From positions 1 to 29,153 of the forward strand of contig CAZUUJ010000050.1 of assembly GCA_964623625.1 (NCBI GenBank): a stretch of 29,153 bases of DNA, in the 5' to 3' direction. This DNA is from CAZLGM01 sp964623625 (GTDB lineage: Bacteria; Desulfobacterota; Desulfobulbia; Desulfobulbales; Desulfocapsaceae). The position numbers and the translations under genes were made by a program. Positions 8,741 through 16,771 of the stretch are shown piece by piece (the first letter of the stretch is position 1; every line of letters starts with the position of its first letter). Under the pieces are notes generated by a model. It worked only from the letters and a program-made list of their open reading frames with translations, was not told the DNA's origin and did no database searches.

Positions 8741-9040
8741 ATGAACAATCTTTCTCTAACATCTGAAGCCGCCGCCTACATTTCTAACAAAGGTGGCCAT
8801 GTGCTCATTTATCCGACGTCTGTTTCAGGCTGATGCAGCGATACTGACCTCCCGGCAGTTGGCCTGGGACAGCCTCAAACAGATGAGAAAGCCGATTATG
8901 CCAGGATTCAAAAAGACCGGCTGACGATCTGGATTCACAACACCATTCAACCTGAACAGCAGCAAATGTCCATTCATCTTGGGACCTTCCTCTGGTTGAA
9001 AAAATTGCGGTTGCATGGGGCAGAAGTCAAAAGAATATGA
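8741..9040 (+). CDS. Small selenoprotein with Sec-Cys motif (CC/Se motif family)
   Basis: A 99-residue protein if TGA 8831-8833 is read as selenocysteine (U31); a normal stop TGA follows at 9038. Before the UGA: MNNLSLTSEAAAYISNKGG then HVLIYPTSVSG. After it, in the same frame and open for 68 codons: CSDTDLPAVGLGQPQTDEK, then RLTIWIHNTI and FLWLKKLRLHGAEVK. This matches my recollection of the CC/Se motif (seleno)proteins: an 'EA..YI..KGG.v.i' start, a hydrophobic strand, a Cys-Cys or Sec-Cys pair, 'v.lG.P', and a C-terminal 'kkL.v.g'. Function of the family is not established; the vicinal U31-C32 pair suggests redox or metal chemistry. A small hairpin (8843-8859, ACTG/CAGT core) follows the UGA at the distance of a bacterial SECIS but is weak. 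The start is chosen by family alignment; no clear ribosome site is visible. Confidence 0.78.
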
Positions 9041-9138
9041 GAGCTGAACCTTCTGCATGGGTCATACTGATACCCGGCTATACCCTCAAACAGAGTCCCA
9101 TCCATATCTCAACACCAACTACCACCTGATAATAATTC

Positions 9139-9166
9139 TTGACAAGGATTTTTATCCTGTTATTTT
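9139..9166 (+). promoter_or_regulatory. Promoter with embedded inverted repeat before the corrinoid-activator gene
   Basis: A consensus -35 TTGACA (9139-9144) is followed after 16 bases by TATTTT (9161-9166). The spacer holds AGGAT-TTTT-ATCCT (9145-9158), a perfect 5-bp dyad that could be an operator between the promoter hexamers. It sits 45 bases before ATG 9211. No cobalamin-riboswitch hallmark was seen in the leader. Confidence 0.45.
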
Positions 9167-9210
9167 TTTGCGGTTATCAATTTTCATTAACCAACTGATA
9201 AGAGCAATTT

Positions 9211-11142
9211 ATGGAAAAGCATACAATACATTTTTTACCGGATGATATTGCAATTCAAGTTGAATCAGGCGAAAACCTGTTGACCGCTGCAGCTACTGCC
9301 GGCGTATATATTCATGCATTTTGCGGCGGTGACGGAGTCTGCGGCAAGTGCAAGGTTCAGGTGGAAAAGGGCAACGTCCAATCGGACTCAGCAGCAAGCC
9401 TCAAAGCTGATGAATACGAAAATGGAATCCGTCTGGCCTGTAAAGCTAATGTCAATTCAGACATCACCATCCGCATACCGGAAATGGTCAAATCCGATGG
9501 CAAGGCCTTGAAACGAAAGCCGAAAACCACTCACTCCATTTCAGCACGCGCCCTTGACGATCTGGTTGGCGATTGGCAGGTCGAGCCGCCGGTTGAAAAA
9601 CTCTTTCTGAAACTGACTCCTCCTACCCTGGAGGATAATCTATCGGATATGCAGCGGATTATGCGAGCCATAGCCCTTGCCAAACCTGACAGCCCCGAAC
9701 CCGACTACGATCATCCGGAACTGATTCAATTTCTGGCCCAGGACCTTCGGGAAGCCAACTGGGAAGTTACCATTATCCTGCTGCATGGCAAGCAGGATAA
9801 CGAACTGGATCGAATCATCGCCGTAGAACCTGGCGACACCACCGACAGGCTCTATGGTCTAGCCGTCGATATCGGAACCACTACCCTGTCCGGTGTTCTT
9901 GTCGATCTGAACACAGGAAAGATCATTGCCGATGCTTCAGGCTATAACGCCCAGATCGGCTACGGTGAAGATGTGATCTCCAGAATGATCTATGCCGGAC
10001 GTCCCGGAGGCTTGAAAACCCTTCAGGAAAAGGTTGTCTACACAATCAACAACATTATTCAGGATGTATGTAAAAAGGTGATTATCAGCCCCAGCGACAT
10101 CAGCTATATCATGGCCGCCGGCAATAGTGTCATGGCCCACCTGCTGCTCGCCTTTAACCCTAAATACGTCCGGGAAGCTCCATACGTACCGACCGTCAGC
10201 CAGTTCCCGTTGACAAAGGCTGCCGGGCTCGGCATTATGGCCCATCCCTGCGTCCGACTGTTTCTCTATCCCTGTATAGCTTCTTATGTAGGCGGTGATA
10301 TCGTTTCCGGGGTGCATGCCTGTCAAATGCATAAAAGTGAGAAGGTAACCCTGTTTATCGATATCGGCACCAACGGAGAGATCGTGGTCGGCAACCAGGA
10401 CTGGATGATGTGTGCCGCCTGTTCGGCCGGGCCGGCATTTGAAGGTGGTGGTATCAAATATGGTATGCGTGCCAGTCAGGGAGCAATCGAGAATTTCCAT
10501 ATCCACCCGGAAACATTTGATCCGATGATTGTCACCATCGGCCATACGAAGCCAAGAGGGATCTGTGGTTCCGGCCTGATTTCCATTGTCTCAGAGTTGA
10601 TGGAAGCCGGAGTGGTCGACCAGCAGGGTAAATTTAAGCGAAACTTGAACCATGCACGAATACGTGAAGGCCTAGACGGTTGGGAATATGTCCTTGCCTG
10701 GGACCGTGACTCACTGCTCGCTGAAGATATTGTGATCACTGAGGTTGATCTCGACAATATGATTCGGGCCAAAGGGGCTATGTACGCCGGCTATCAGACA
10801 CTTCTTGAGTCGGTCGGCATGACTTTTTCTGATCTTGACAGAATCATACTTGCCGGTAATTTCGGTGCTTATATCGATCTTGAAAGGGCCATTTCCATCG
10901 GTCTATTGCCCGACATTGAGCGGGGCAGGTTTTTCTATCTTGGCAACGCTTCCATGCTCGGCTGTCAGATCAGCTTGACAGATCACGGCCGCTTTATGGA
11001 ACGTACTACGGTTCACCAGTTGATGACTAATATGGAACTATCGGAAAACCCGGACTTTATGAATCACTATATGGCTGCCCTGTTCCTGCCCCACACCGAC
11101 CTGAGCATGTTCCCGTCGGTGGAAATCCCTCCGTCATCTTAA
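9211..11142 (+). CDS. RACo-like reductive activator of corrinoid proteins (2Fe-2S / ASKHA, DUF4445)
   Basis: A 643-residue activator. Such proteins use ATP and a ferredoxin domain to reduce inactive Co(II) corrinoid proteins to Co(I), restarting methyl transfer in Wood-Ljungdahl or methyltransferase systems in the cytoplasm. Residues 1-90 form the plant-type ferredoxin with ligands C38, C44, C47 and C77 (CGGDGVCGKCKV...RLACKA). A linker follows, then the ASKHA ATPase: AVDIGTTTLSGVLVDL, AAGNSVMAHLLL, FIDIGTNGEIVVG, AGPAFEGGGIKYGM and ILAGNFGAYIDLERA. Length matches RACo-like proteins. The pterin-binding methyltransferase begins 100 bases downstream on the same strand, which supports a role with a methyl-corrinoid system, though no corrinoid protein gene is in the window. 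The ribosome site is weak. Confidence 0.9.
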   Translation: MEKHTIHFLPDDIAIQVESGENLLTAAATAGVYIHAFCGGDGVCGKCKVQVEKGNVQSDSAASLKADEYENGIRLACKANVNSDITIRIPEMVKSDGKALKRKPKTTHSISARALDDLVGDWQVEPPVEKLFLKLTPPTLEDNLSDMQRIMRAIALAKPDSPEPDYDHPELIQFLAQDLREANWEVTIILLHGKQDNELDRIIAVEPGDTTDRLYGLAVDIGTTTLSGVLVDLNTGKIIADASGYNAQIGYGEDVISRMIYAGRPGGLKTLQEKVVYTINNIIQDVCKKVIISPSDISYIMAAGNSVMAHLLLAFNPKYVREAPYVPTVSQFPLTKAAGLGIMAHPCVRLFLYPCIASYVGGDIVSGVHACQMHKSEKVTLFIDIGTNGEIVVGNQDWMMCAACSAGPAFEGGGIKYGMRASQGAIENFHIHPETFDPMIVTIGHTKPRGICGSGLISIVSELMEAGVVDQQGKFKRNLNHARIREGLDGWEYVLAWDRDSLLAEDIVITEVDLDNMIRAKGAMYAGYQTLLESVGMTFSDLDRIILAGNFGAYIDLERAISIGLLPDIERGRFFYLGNASMLGCQISLTDHGRFMERTTVHQLMTNMELSENPDFMNHYMAALFLPHTDLSMFPSVEIPPSS

Positions 11143-11242
11143 ACAGTGGGTGATTGACAGGAGCAAAAAAACAAGGTAAATTTGTTTGCTTCCGTTACAG
11201 AGACAGAAATTCAAGAAACCAAAAACCACCAAGGAGAAGAAC

Positions 11243-12139
11243 ATGTCACAGAAGGTACTGGCAATCGCCGAATCAATCAATATCATGGGAAACCGCAGCG
11301 GTGGCGCAATGAAACAAAGAGAGCCCGGTCCAGTTCAGGAAATGGCTAAAGAGGAAACCGCAGCCGGCGCCGCTTACCTTGATCTGAACATCGGTCCCGC
11401 CCGAAAAGACGGCACCGAACTGCTGCCATGGGCTGTCGAGACCTGCCAGGCAGTTGTTGACACGCCTCTCTGTCTGGACACCACCAACACCGACGCCATG
11501 GCTGCCGGCTTCAAGGTTGTGACCAACAAGGAAGAAGCGCTCATGAACTCCATCTCAGCCCAGCCGGAACGGATGGAGGCACTGATCCCGGTAGCTGCTG
11601 AATCCGGATGCAATGTGATTTGTCTTCTCTGGGGACCCGACGGAATGCCTCGTGATTCCGCAGAACGTGCCGCCATGTCTGTTGACCTGATGATGGCCAT
11701 GAACGAAGCGGGAATTGAAAATGACAAATTACTTTTTGATCCCATCGCAACCCCGATTACCCTTGGAGCCGATCAGATCCTTGCCGGTCTGGAATTTATG
11801 ATGATGCTGCCGGATATCGCTCCCGGCTCAGGTACCACGATCGGGCTGTCCAACGTTTCCAACGGCGTTGCCGAGGATTTAAGGAAATATCTTGACCGAA
11901 CCTATCTGATCATGCTGATGAAGTACGGTATTTCAACAGCCATTGTCAACTCCTATGATGATGAAATAATGGCGATCTGCAAAGGTGAACGCCAGGATCA
12001 TGTTGATATGGTTCATGGTATGATGGATGGTAACGATCCGGATCCTTCCACCCTGGAAGGCACCGCGATCCAACATTATAAAAGCTATAAAGCTCTGTCC
12101 GGCCAGACCGTCTTCTCCGAGTCCTGGCTCGACCTGTAA
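11243..12139 (+). CDS. Methyltetrahydrofolate:corrinoid methyltransferase (AcsE-like, pterin-binding domain)
   Basis: A 298-residue TIM-barrel protein of the pterin-binding family. AcsE-type enzymes move the methyl group of methyl-tetrahydrofolate to a corrinoid iron-sulfur protein. Family blocks are visible: ESINIMGNRSG, AAYLDLNIGPARKD, LCLDTTN, NSIS, a strand CNVICLLW, KLLFDPIATP and TIGLSNVSNG. The start at 11243 is set by AAGGAGA five bases upstream; in-frame codons further 5' lack a site. It is somewhat longer at the C-terminus (GQTVFSESWLDL) than the roughly 265-residue clostridial enzyme. It is probably cotranscribed with the upstream activator gene, and a strong terminator follows. 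A paralog acting on another corrinoid protein (MtvB/MtgA-like) is possible, since acsCD are not adjacent. Confidence 0.85.
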   Translation: MSQKVLAIAESINIMGNRSGGAMKQREPGPVQEMAKEETAAGAAYLDLNIGPARKDGTELLPWAVETCQAVVDTPLCLDTTNTDAMAAGFKVVTNKEEALMNSISAQPERMEALIPVAAESGCNVICLLWGPDGMPRDSAERAAMSVDLMMAMNEAGIENDKLLFDPIATPITLGADQILAGLEFMMMLPDIAPGSGTTIGLSNVSNGVAEDLRKYLDRTYLIMLMKYGISTAIVNSYDDEIMAICKGERQDHVDMVHGMMDGNDPDPSTLEGTAIQHYKSYKALSGQTVFSESWLDL

Positions 12140-12196
12140 GATCGCTTACAAGCTGAGTTGACGAGCTTTTATACCACTTTGTTTAGTGGATTGACA

Positions 12197-12233
12197 CTAT
12201 GCCCTACCGATGATCGGTAGGGCATAGCTTTTC
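12197..12233 (+). terminator. Rho-independent terminator after the methyltransferase gene
   Basis: A 14-bp perfect stem, CTATGCCCTACCGA / TCGGTAGGGCATAG, with a TGA loop and followed by CTTTTC. It closes the activator-methyltransferase unit, and the next gene starts only 15 bases later. Confidence 0.85.
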
Positions 12234-12247
12234 ATGGCGTAAAGAGC

Positions 12248-12790
12248 ATGTCCGAACCTAGATCACATCATCTTATTTACGGACACCTCAATGATTACCT
12301 GACTGGGGAACAACTGCTGGACACCGACGATGAACGGATCAGACAGAAGTTATCCAGGATGATGATTGAAGAAAAGGGATTCCGCAGGGAGGAACTAGAA
12401 CCGCGACTGACCATCGAAACCCTGTTCAATCGTCACTTTGTGGTCTCCACCATTGATCTGACCGTCACCCTTGAATCAAAGCGTTTTTTGATTCTTCGTT
12501 ATGGGCCTGGTTCACTGGTGAGCCGGGAACGATCTGCCATTGCCGCAGCCAGGGTGCTTGATCCACGATACCGTATCCCGCTGGCAATTGTTACCAACGG
12601 TCGTGATGCCGAGCTACTGGACACCATTACCGGAAAACTCCTGGATACTTCCATGGGTGCGATACCGGACAGAAAAAGGGCAAAAAAACTTATCGATAAC
12701 CTTCGGTTTCTGGAGCCGCCTGGCAATGATAAAATACAGCGGGAGAAGCGCATATTAAACGCCTTTGATCTCGAACGCTGTTGTCTGTAA
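12248..12790 (+). CDS. Stand-alone HsdR_N-like domain protein, probably not a functional nuclease
   Basis: A 180-residue protein resembling the N-terminal nuclease domain of type I restriction HsdR subunits (PF13588-like): KLSRMMIEEKGFRREELEPR, then STIDLTV as the acidic strand and RIPLAIVTNGRDAELLDT, the usual 'y.iltNG..a.l.d' end. The catalytic E-x-K strand of PD-(D/E)xK enzymes is replaced by LILRYGPGSL, so nuclease activity looks unlikely. There is no helicase, HsdM or HsdS around it, so this is not a restriction system. Similar stand-alone proteins occur, as I recall, in many Desulfobacterota; their role is unknown to me. The start at ATG 12248 lies just behind a terminator, with a weak AAAGAG site. 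Confidence 0.7.
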   Translation: MSEPRSHHLIYGHLNDYLTGEQLLDTDDERIRQKLSRMMIEEKGFRREELEPRLTIETLFNRHFVVSTIDLTVTLESKRFLILRYGPGSLVSRERSAIAAARVLDPRYRIPLAIVTNGRDAELLDTITGKLLDTSMGAIPDRKRAKKLIDNLRFLEPPGNDKIQREKRILNAFDLERCCL

Positions 12791-12851
12791 CCTATGTGAG
12801 CATCCGCTAGCACTGCATCTTTCTTATAAACAATTAAACAACGCTTGACCC

Positions 12852-12871
12852 GGCGCGAAAAACCTCGCGCC
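12852..12871. other. Short GC-rich hairpin before the DAHP synthase gene
   Basis: GGCGCGA / TCGCGCC form a 7-bp stem with a six-base loop, 33 bases before ATG 12905. A TTGACC hexamer precedes it and GATAAT follows, but their 23-base spacing is too long for a standard promoter. It may be a weak terminator for the upstream gene or a leader structure. Confidence 0.35.
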
Positions 12872-12904
12872 CAGATAATTTAGTATGAACATGAGGCTTT
12901 CATT

Positions 12905-14251
12905 ATGACATCCCAAACGAACTGGACAAAATCAACCTGGAAGAAACATACAGCCCTCCAGCAGCCCAACTGGCCCGACCAGGCCGAGGTGGACCGGGTT
13001 CTTGAAAATCTGTCTACTCTTCCACCTCTGGTATTTGCCGGAGAAATCAGATCACTAAAAAAACTCCTGGCAAAAGCGGTCACCGGTGAAGCCTTTCTGC
13101 TTCAGGGTGGTGACTGCTCAGAGAGCTTTAGCGATGTGACTGCTCCAAAGATCAGGGAAAGCCTTAGGGTCCTGCTGCAGATGGCCGTTGTTTTGACCTA
13201 TGCCGGTGGTAAACCAGTCATCAAGGTTGGACGGATTGCCGGTCAGTTTGCCAAACCGCGTTCAGCAGATATGGAAAAGGTCGGTGATCTGGAAATTCCG
13301 TCCTATCGTGGCGATATGGTTAACCGTATCGACCCCGAACAGGCAGCTAGAATTCCCAATCCTTCGAATATGCTCAAAGGCTACAACATGGCCGCTTCCA
13401 CCTTAAACCTGCTGCGCGCCTTTACCCGTGGCGGTTTTGCTGCGCTGCACCGAGTTCAAACCTGGAACCAGGAGTTTGTTGTTCAGTCCCCCATGGGCCG
13501 CTCCTATGAACGGCTTGCCAAGCAGATCGACCAGGCCATGCGTTTTATGGATACCATCGGTATTCCGACAGATACCCCGCAAATCAACCAGGCACAGTTC
13601 TTTACCTCACATGAAGCATTGTTGCTTGGGTATGAAGAAGCCATGACCCGCGAAGATTCCACCAGAGGTGGCTGGTATGACTGTTCAGCCCATATGTTAT
13701 GGATCGGCGAACGAACCCGCCAGGTCGACGGCGCCCATGTTGAGTTCCTTCGGGGTGTCCTCAATCCGATCGGTGTTAAAGTCGGACCCGACTACGATCT
13801 TGAAAATGTCAAGCAGCTGGTTCAAATTCTCAATCCTGACAATGAGCCCGGCCGTCTGACCCTGATCACCAGGCTCGGCATGAAAAAAATCGAGAAGCTT
13901 CTGCCACCGCTTTTAAAAGAAATGAAACGGGAAGGGTTCAATATCGTCTGGACCTGTGATCCGATGCACGCCAATACCTACACGGCTGACACTGGACATA
14001 AAACCCGTAACTTCAATGACATCCTATCTGAATTGACCTGCTTCTTCGAGGCAAACTGGGCTGAAGGAACTATTCCGGGAGGTGTTCATTTTGAGATGAC
14101 CGGCGAAGATGTCACAGAGTGTACCGGAGGCGCCCGCAATATCGTTGACGGCGAACTGCACAATCGCTATCTCACCACCTGTGACCCGCGGTTAAATGCA
14201 GAACAGTCCCTGGAAGTCGCCTTCCAGATCGCCGATATGATCAGAAGTTGA
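12905..14251 (+). CDS. 3-deoxy-D-arabino-heptulosonate 7-phosphate synthase, class II
   Basis: A 448-residue class II (plant/Mycobacterium-type) DAHP synthase, the first step of the shikimate pathway, condensing phosphoenolpyruvate and erythrose 4-phosphate. The metal-ligand cysteine block LLQGGDCSESF (C71), GRIAGQFAKPRS, the substrate-binding DCSAHMLWIGERTRQ, WTCDPMHANT (metal-ligand His) and GGVHFEMTGEDVTECTGG (metal-ligand Glu) are all present. Length is typical. GAGG lies 9 bases before ATG 12905. It is a single-gene unit bounded by hairpins, not in an aromatic operon. The allosteric control seen in characterised class II enzymes cannot be judged from this sequence alone. Confidence 0.96.
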   Translation: MTSQTNWTKSTWKKHTALQQPNWPDQAEVDRVLENLSTLPPLVFAGEIRSLKKLLAKAVTGEAFLLQGGDCSESFSDVTAPKIRESLRVLLQMAVVLTYAGGKPVIKVGRIAGQFAKPRSADMEKVGDLEIPSYRGDMVNRIDPEQAARIPNPSNMLKGYNMAASTLNLLRAFTRGGFAALHRVQTWNQEFVVQSPMGRSYERLAKQIDQAMRFMDTIGIPTDTPQINQAQFFTSHEALLLGYEEAMTREDSTRGGWYDCSAHMLWIGERTRQVDGAHVEFLRGVLNPIGVKVGPDYDLENVKQLVQILNPDNEPGRLTLITRLGMKKIEKLLPPLLKEMKREGFNIVWTCDPMHANTYTADTGHKTRNFNDILSELTCFFEANWAEGTIPGGVHFEMTGEDVTECTGGARNIVDGELHNRYLTTCDPRLNAEQSLEVAFQIADMIRS

Positions 14252-14276
14252 TCACCCACCAAACGATTCAACCCAA

Positions 14277-14316
14277 AAGCCGCCCGCCTGTCTTGCAGGC
14301 CGGCGGCTTATTAATT
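14277..14316 (+). terminator. Rho-independent terminator after the DAHP synthase gene
   Basis: AAGCCGCC (14277-14284) pairs with GGCGGCTT (14302-14309), and inside that GCCTG pairs with CAGGC across one mismatch, with loop TCTTG. The T-rich tail ATTAATTT follows. It begins 25 bases after the stop codon. Confidence 0.75.
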
Positions 14317-14512
14317 TCACTGTTGCCATTACCAAAATACAGCTCTCGTCACCTTCAATGCATCTTTCGATATCTGCTTACAATCAAAACTCGACAAACG
14401 GTAGCGAAAAGTCGGCTGCTTGACGGCGTATTCCAAGAATCGTGTATTTCTTGATGGCTATTGTAGCAAAAGGTCATTTATCGGGCAGATTAAACACTCA
14501 TCAATCTTTTTA

Positions 14513-14586
14513 AGTGATTCTTGACCGGAGGCTAGCCCGGCAAGTAGCCAACTCCTCCCAGTAAGCTGAACTTTCGTGTAATCAGG
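14513..14586 (+). repeat. Palindromic intergenic repeat, copy B (5' end eroded)
   Basis: The right end, AAGCTGAACTT...GTAATCAGG, is nearly identical to copy C at 24142-24230. The centre (GGAGGCTAGCCCGGCAAGTA then GCCAACTCCTCCC) matches the reverse complement of copy A. The left end (GTGATTCTTGACC) is degraded or truncated. It lies in the 515-base gap between the DAHP synthase and degP genes. Apart from the terminator, this repeat and a possible operator, I see nothing else in that gap. Confidence 0.7.
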
Positions 14587-14630
14587 TTTCGATACCTACA
14601 CTTCCTTTTATATTTTCAACCGGCAAAACG

Positions 14631-14644
14631 TTACATCTTTGTAA
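14631..14644. promoter_or_regulatory. Inverted repeat in the degP leader, possible operator
   Basis: TTACA-TCTT-TGTAA is a perfect 5-bp dyad about 120 bases before the degP start. It could bind an envelope-stress regulator, but no matching consensus promoter was identified and short dyads are common in AT-rich DNA. Confidence 0.25.
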
Positions 14645-14766
14645 TCATTGTGCAATATTTCGGTAATGTGGGTGTGCTATTGTATTTCCGTATGCAACAG
14701 ATTATCGAGCCGCTTTCGGCTTAACTATCTGTTTTCCTTTATATGTTACTAACAAGGAGATTACCA

Positions 14767-16245
14767 ATGACCGATACCATTTCACTCAGGCGGCAGTTTC
14801 GTCTGTTCGCTCTTTTTTCCGTCCTCCCCGCTCTGCTCTTGTTTATCACCGTTCCGGGAAAAGCATTTGCTGAAAACGATATCTCGTTACTGGCAAAATC
14901 AGGCAGGGCCTTTGCCTCAGTAGTTAAAAAGGCGAAACCGTCAGTTGTTCATATCACCGTTGAAAAAGCGGTTTCTTCAAAAAACCGTTTCCACCGTGAA
15001 GATTTTTTCAACGATGAATTCTTCGAACGTTTTTTCGGACCCCAGTTCCGCAGGCAGCATCCGCAAAGAAATCCCCATAAATTCAAACGAAAACAGCAGG
15101 GACAAGGATCCGGCTTTATCATCTCCAAAGAAGGCCATATTCTCACGAATAACCATGTTGTCGAGGATGCCGATACCATTACCGTGATTCTGGCTGATAA
15201 GAAGAAGTTCAAGGCAAAGGTAATCGGAACCGATCCCATGTCAGATGTGGCGCTCATTAAAATCGAAAACGGCAGCGACCTTCCCTCTCTACCGCTCGGC
15301 GACTCAGATAAACTCGAAGTCGGCGAGTGGGTCATTGCCATTGGCAATCCCTTTGGTCTCAATCAGACCGTTACTGTCGGTGTTGTCAGCGCCAAGGGAA
15401 GAAGCCGTGTCGGTATTAATGAATACGAAAACTTTATCCAGACCGACGCAGCCATTAATCCCGGCAACTCCGGTGGTCCCTTGTTGAACATCCATGGCCA
15501 GGTCATCGGTATCAATTCGGCTCTGTTTTCGAGAACCGGCGGCTATATGGGTATCGGCTTTGCAATTCCGATCAATATGGTGAAAGCCATTGAAAACCAG
15601 CTCCAGCAGCATGGCAAAGTCACTCGGGGCTGGCTTGGTGTTGCTATTCAAGATGTGAATGAAGAACTGGCTCATTCTTTTGGCCTAAAAGAGGCAAAGG
15701 GCATTCTGGTGAGTGAAGTTCAGCCCGGAAGCCCTGCCGATAAAGGTGGACTGAAGCGCGGTGATGTCATTATCAGTCTTGGAGAAGTTGAATTAAAAGA
15801 CGTCAACGATCTTCGCAATCGGATTGCCCTGATCACTCCGGGAACCACAAGCAGAATCACCGTTATTCGTGATTCTTCCGAGAAGACCATTGATGTAGCC
15901 ATTGGTGAGCGGCCCTCAGAGCTGACCCGGATCGGCACAAGAGGCGATGGAAAAAGTTCTCTTGAAAAATTCGGTTTACGTTTTCAGGAACTGACACCCG
16001 AACTTGCAGAACAGCTTGGCTTTTCCGGAAACAAAGGGGTTCTGATCGCAGATGTAGCTCCAGGAAGTCCTGCCGCCAAATCAGGATTACGTTCAGGTCT
16101 GCTTGTGGAAGAGGTCAACAAGCAGCCGGTTGATTCGATCCGCTCGCTTCAGAAGGCCCTGAAAAAATCAAAGCAGCCAAAACGTTTGCTGCTCAGGGTG
16201 CGAAGCGATAATTTCAGCCACTACGTTGTTGTTGTTGCCGAGTAA
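14767..16245 (+). CDS. degP: DegP/HtrA-type periplasmic serine protease (Do family)
   Basis: A 492-residue periplasmic protease/chaperone that degrades misfolded envelope proteins. The start at 14767 has AAGGAG seven bases upstream; an in-frame ATG 24 bases earlier lacks one. Residues 1-35 are a signal peptide ending GKAFA. The trypsin-like domain carries H130 (ILTNNHV), D160 (DPMSDVALIK) and S235 (NPGNSGGPLL). Two PDZ domains follow (about 270-365 and 385-480; GWLGVAIQDV..., then a second ending in KSKQPKRLLLRV). The charged, Phe-rich segment 70-110 corresponds to the LA loop. It is monocistronic, with terminator-like hairpins downstream. DegP, DegQ and MucD cannot be distinguished with certainty. 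Confidence 0.95.
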   Translation: MTDTISLRRQFRLFALFSVLPALLLFITVPGKAFAENDISLLAKSGRAFASVVKKAKPSVVHITVEKAVSSKNRFHREDFFNDEFFERFFGPQFRRQHPQRNPHKFKRKQQGQGSGFIISKEGHILTNNHVVEDADTITVILADKKKFKAKVIGTDPMSDVALIKIENGSDLPSLPLGDSDKLEVGEWVIAIGNPFGLNQTVTVGVVSAKGRSRVGINEYENFIQTDAAINPGNSGGPLLNIHGQVIGINSALFSRTGGYMGIGFAIPINMVKAIENQLQQHGKVTRGWLGVAIQDVNEELAHSFGLKEAKGILVSEVQPGSPADKGGLKRGDVIISLGEVELKDVNDLRNRIALITPGTTSRITVIRDSSEKTIDVAIGERPSELTRIGTRGDGKSSLEKFGLRFQELTPELAEQLGFSGNKGVLIADVAPGSPAAKSGLRSGLLVEEVNKQPVDSIRSLQKALKKSKQPKRLLLRVRSDNFSHYVVVVAE

Positions 16246-16265
16246 CTCAATAAAAATTAACCTCT

Positions 16266-16306
16266 GGTCCCTTTTCTCCCTGTTAATTTGGGAGAAAAGG
16301 GGGACC
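16266..16306 (+). other. Hairpin just after degP
   Basis: GGTCCCTTTTCTCCC (16266-16280) pairs with GGGAGAAAAGGGGGACC (16290-16306), with a two-G bulge and a nine-base loop, 20 bases after the degP stop. It lacks a T-run, so it may stabilise the mRNA 3' end rather than terminate by itself. Confidence 0.55.
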
Positions 16307-16369
16307 CCAAACCACCATTGACAGCCTGATCCTCCCCTTGGCTGAAATGATGCTGTAAGGTCCTCCCTC

Positions 16370-16415
16370 GCTGTCCGCGGTCTCTGTCTCTCTCCTTGCC
16401 GCGGACAGCACCCTT
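16370..16415 (+). terminator. Second hairpin downstream of degP, probable terminator
   Basis: A perfect 11-bp stem, GCTGTCCGCGG (16370-16380) / CCGCGGACAGC (16399-16409), with an 18-base pyrimidine loop and followed by ACCCTTTTCCC. The 617-base gap 16246-16862 otherwise contains a degenerate repeat and a short direct repeat; I see no gene in it. Confidence 0.55.
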
Positions 16416-16673
16416 TTCCCTGGCCGCAAACCTCACTCTCTTACTTAACTCAACAACAAATTATCCGGTTGCTCTTGAGAATTACTTCCATGTATCTCTC
16501 CAGGTTCACCTCTTTAAAAGTTTCCCTGTTTCCCTTCGAAACTCCTCAAAGAAGTTGAACTATTGAATAGTTATCCAGTTATTGCCTGAAATTCAGGAAA
16601 TTGCTGACACACAGGTAAGCGTAGACTCCGATCGGCAAGCGAACAAAGGACGTTTAATAGAGAGCCCCTGAAT

Positions 16674-16729
16674 CCTGATGAGAATTTGGCAAACCATCTA
16701 TAATCATGCTGAGTTTTGGTGGTAATCAG
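16674..16729 (+). repeat. Degenerate copy D of the palindromic repeat
   Basis: It opens with CCTGATGAG and closes with GCTGAGTTTTGGTGGTAATC then AG, matching the 3' end of copy C (GCTGAACTTCAGTGGTAATC then AGG) with few changes. The central GC-rich hairpin is missing. It may be a deletion derivative of the element. Confidence 0.45.
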
Positions 16730-16771
16730 TAAGTTTTTCTATAAACCCAACTCCTAACTGATTGTTCCGTG

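Noticed and set aside
9041..9210. Possible cobalamin riboswitch before the corrinoid-activator gene
   Set aside because: No B12-box or conserved stem hallmarks were found in the short leader.
9937..10545. 202-residue minus-strand reading frame
   Set aside because: It lies wholly inside the well-supported corrinoid-activator gene on the opposite strand and shows no protein family features.
12248..12790. Part of a type I restriction-modification system
   Set aside because: No hsdM, hsdS or HsdR helicase sequence is present, and the catalytic motif is missing.
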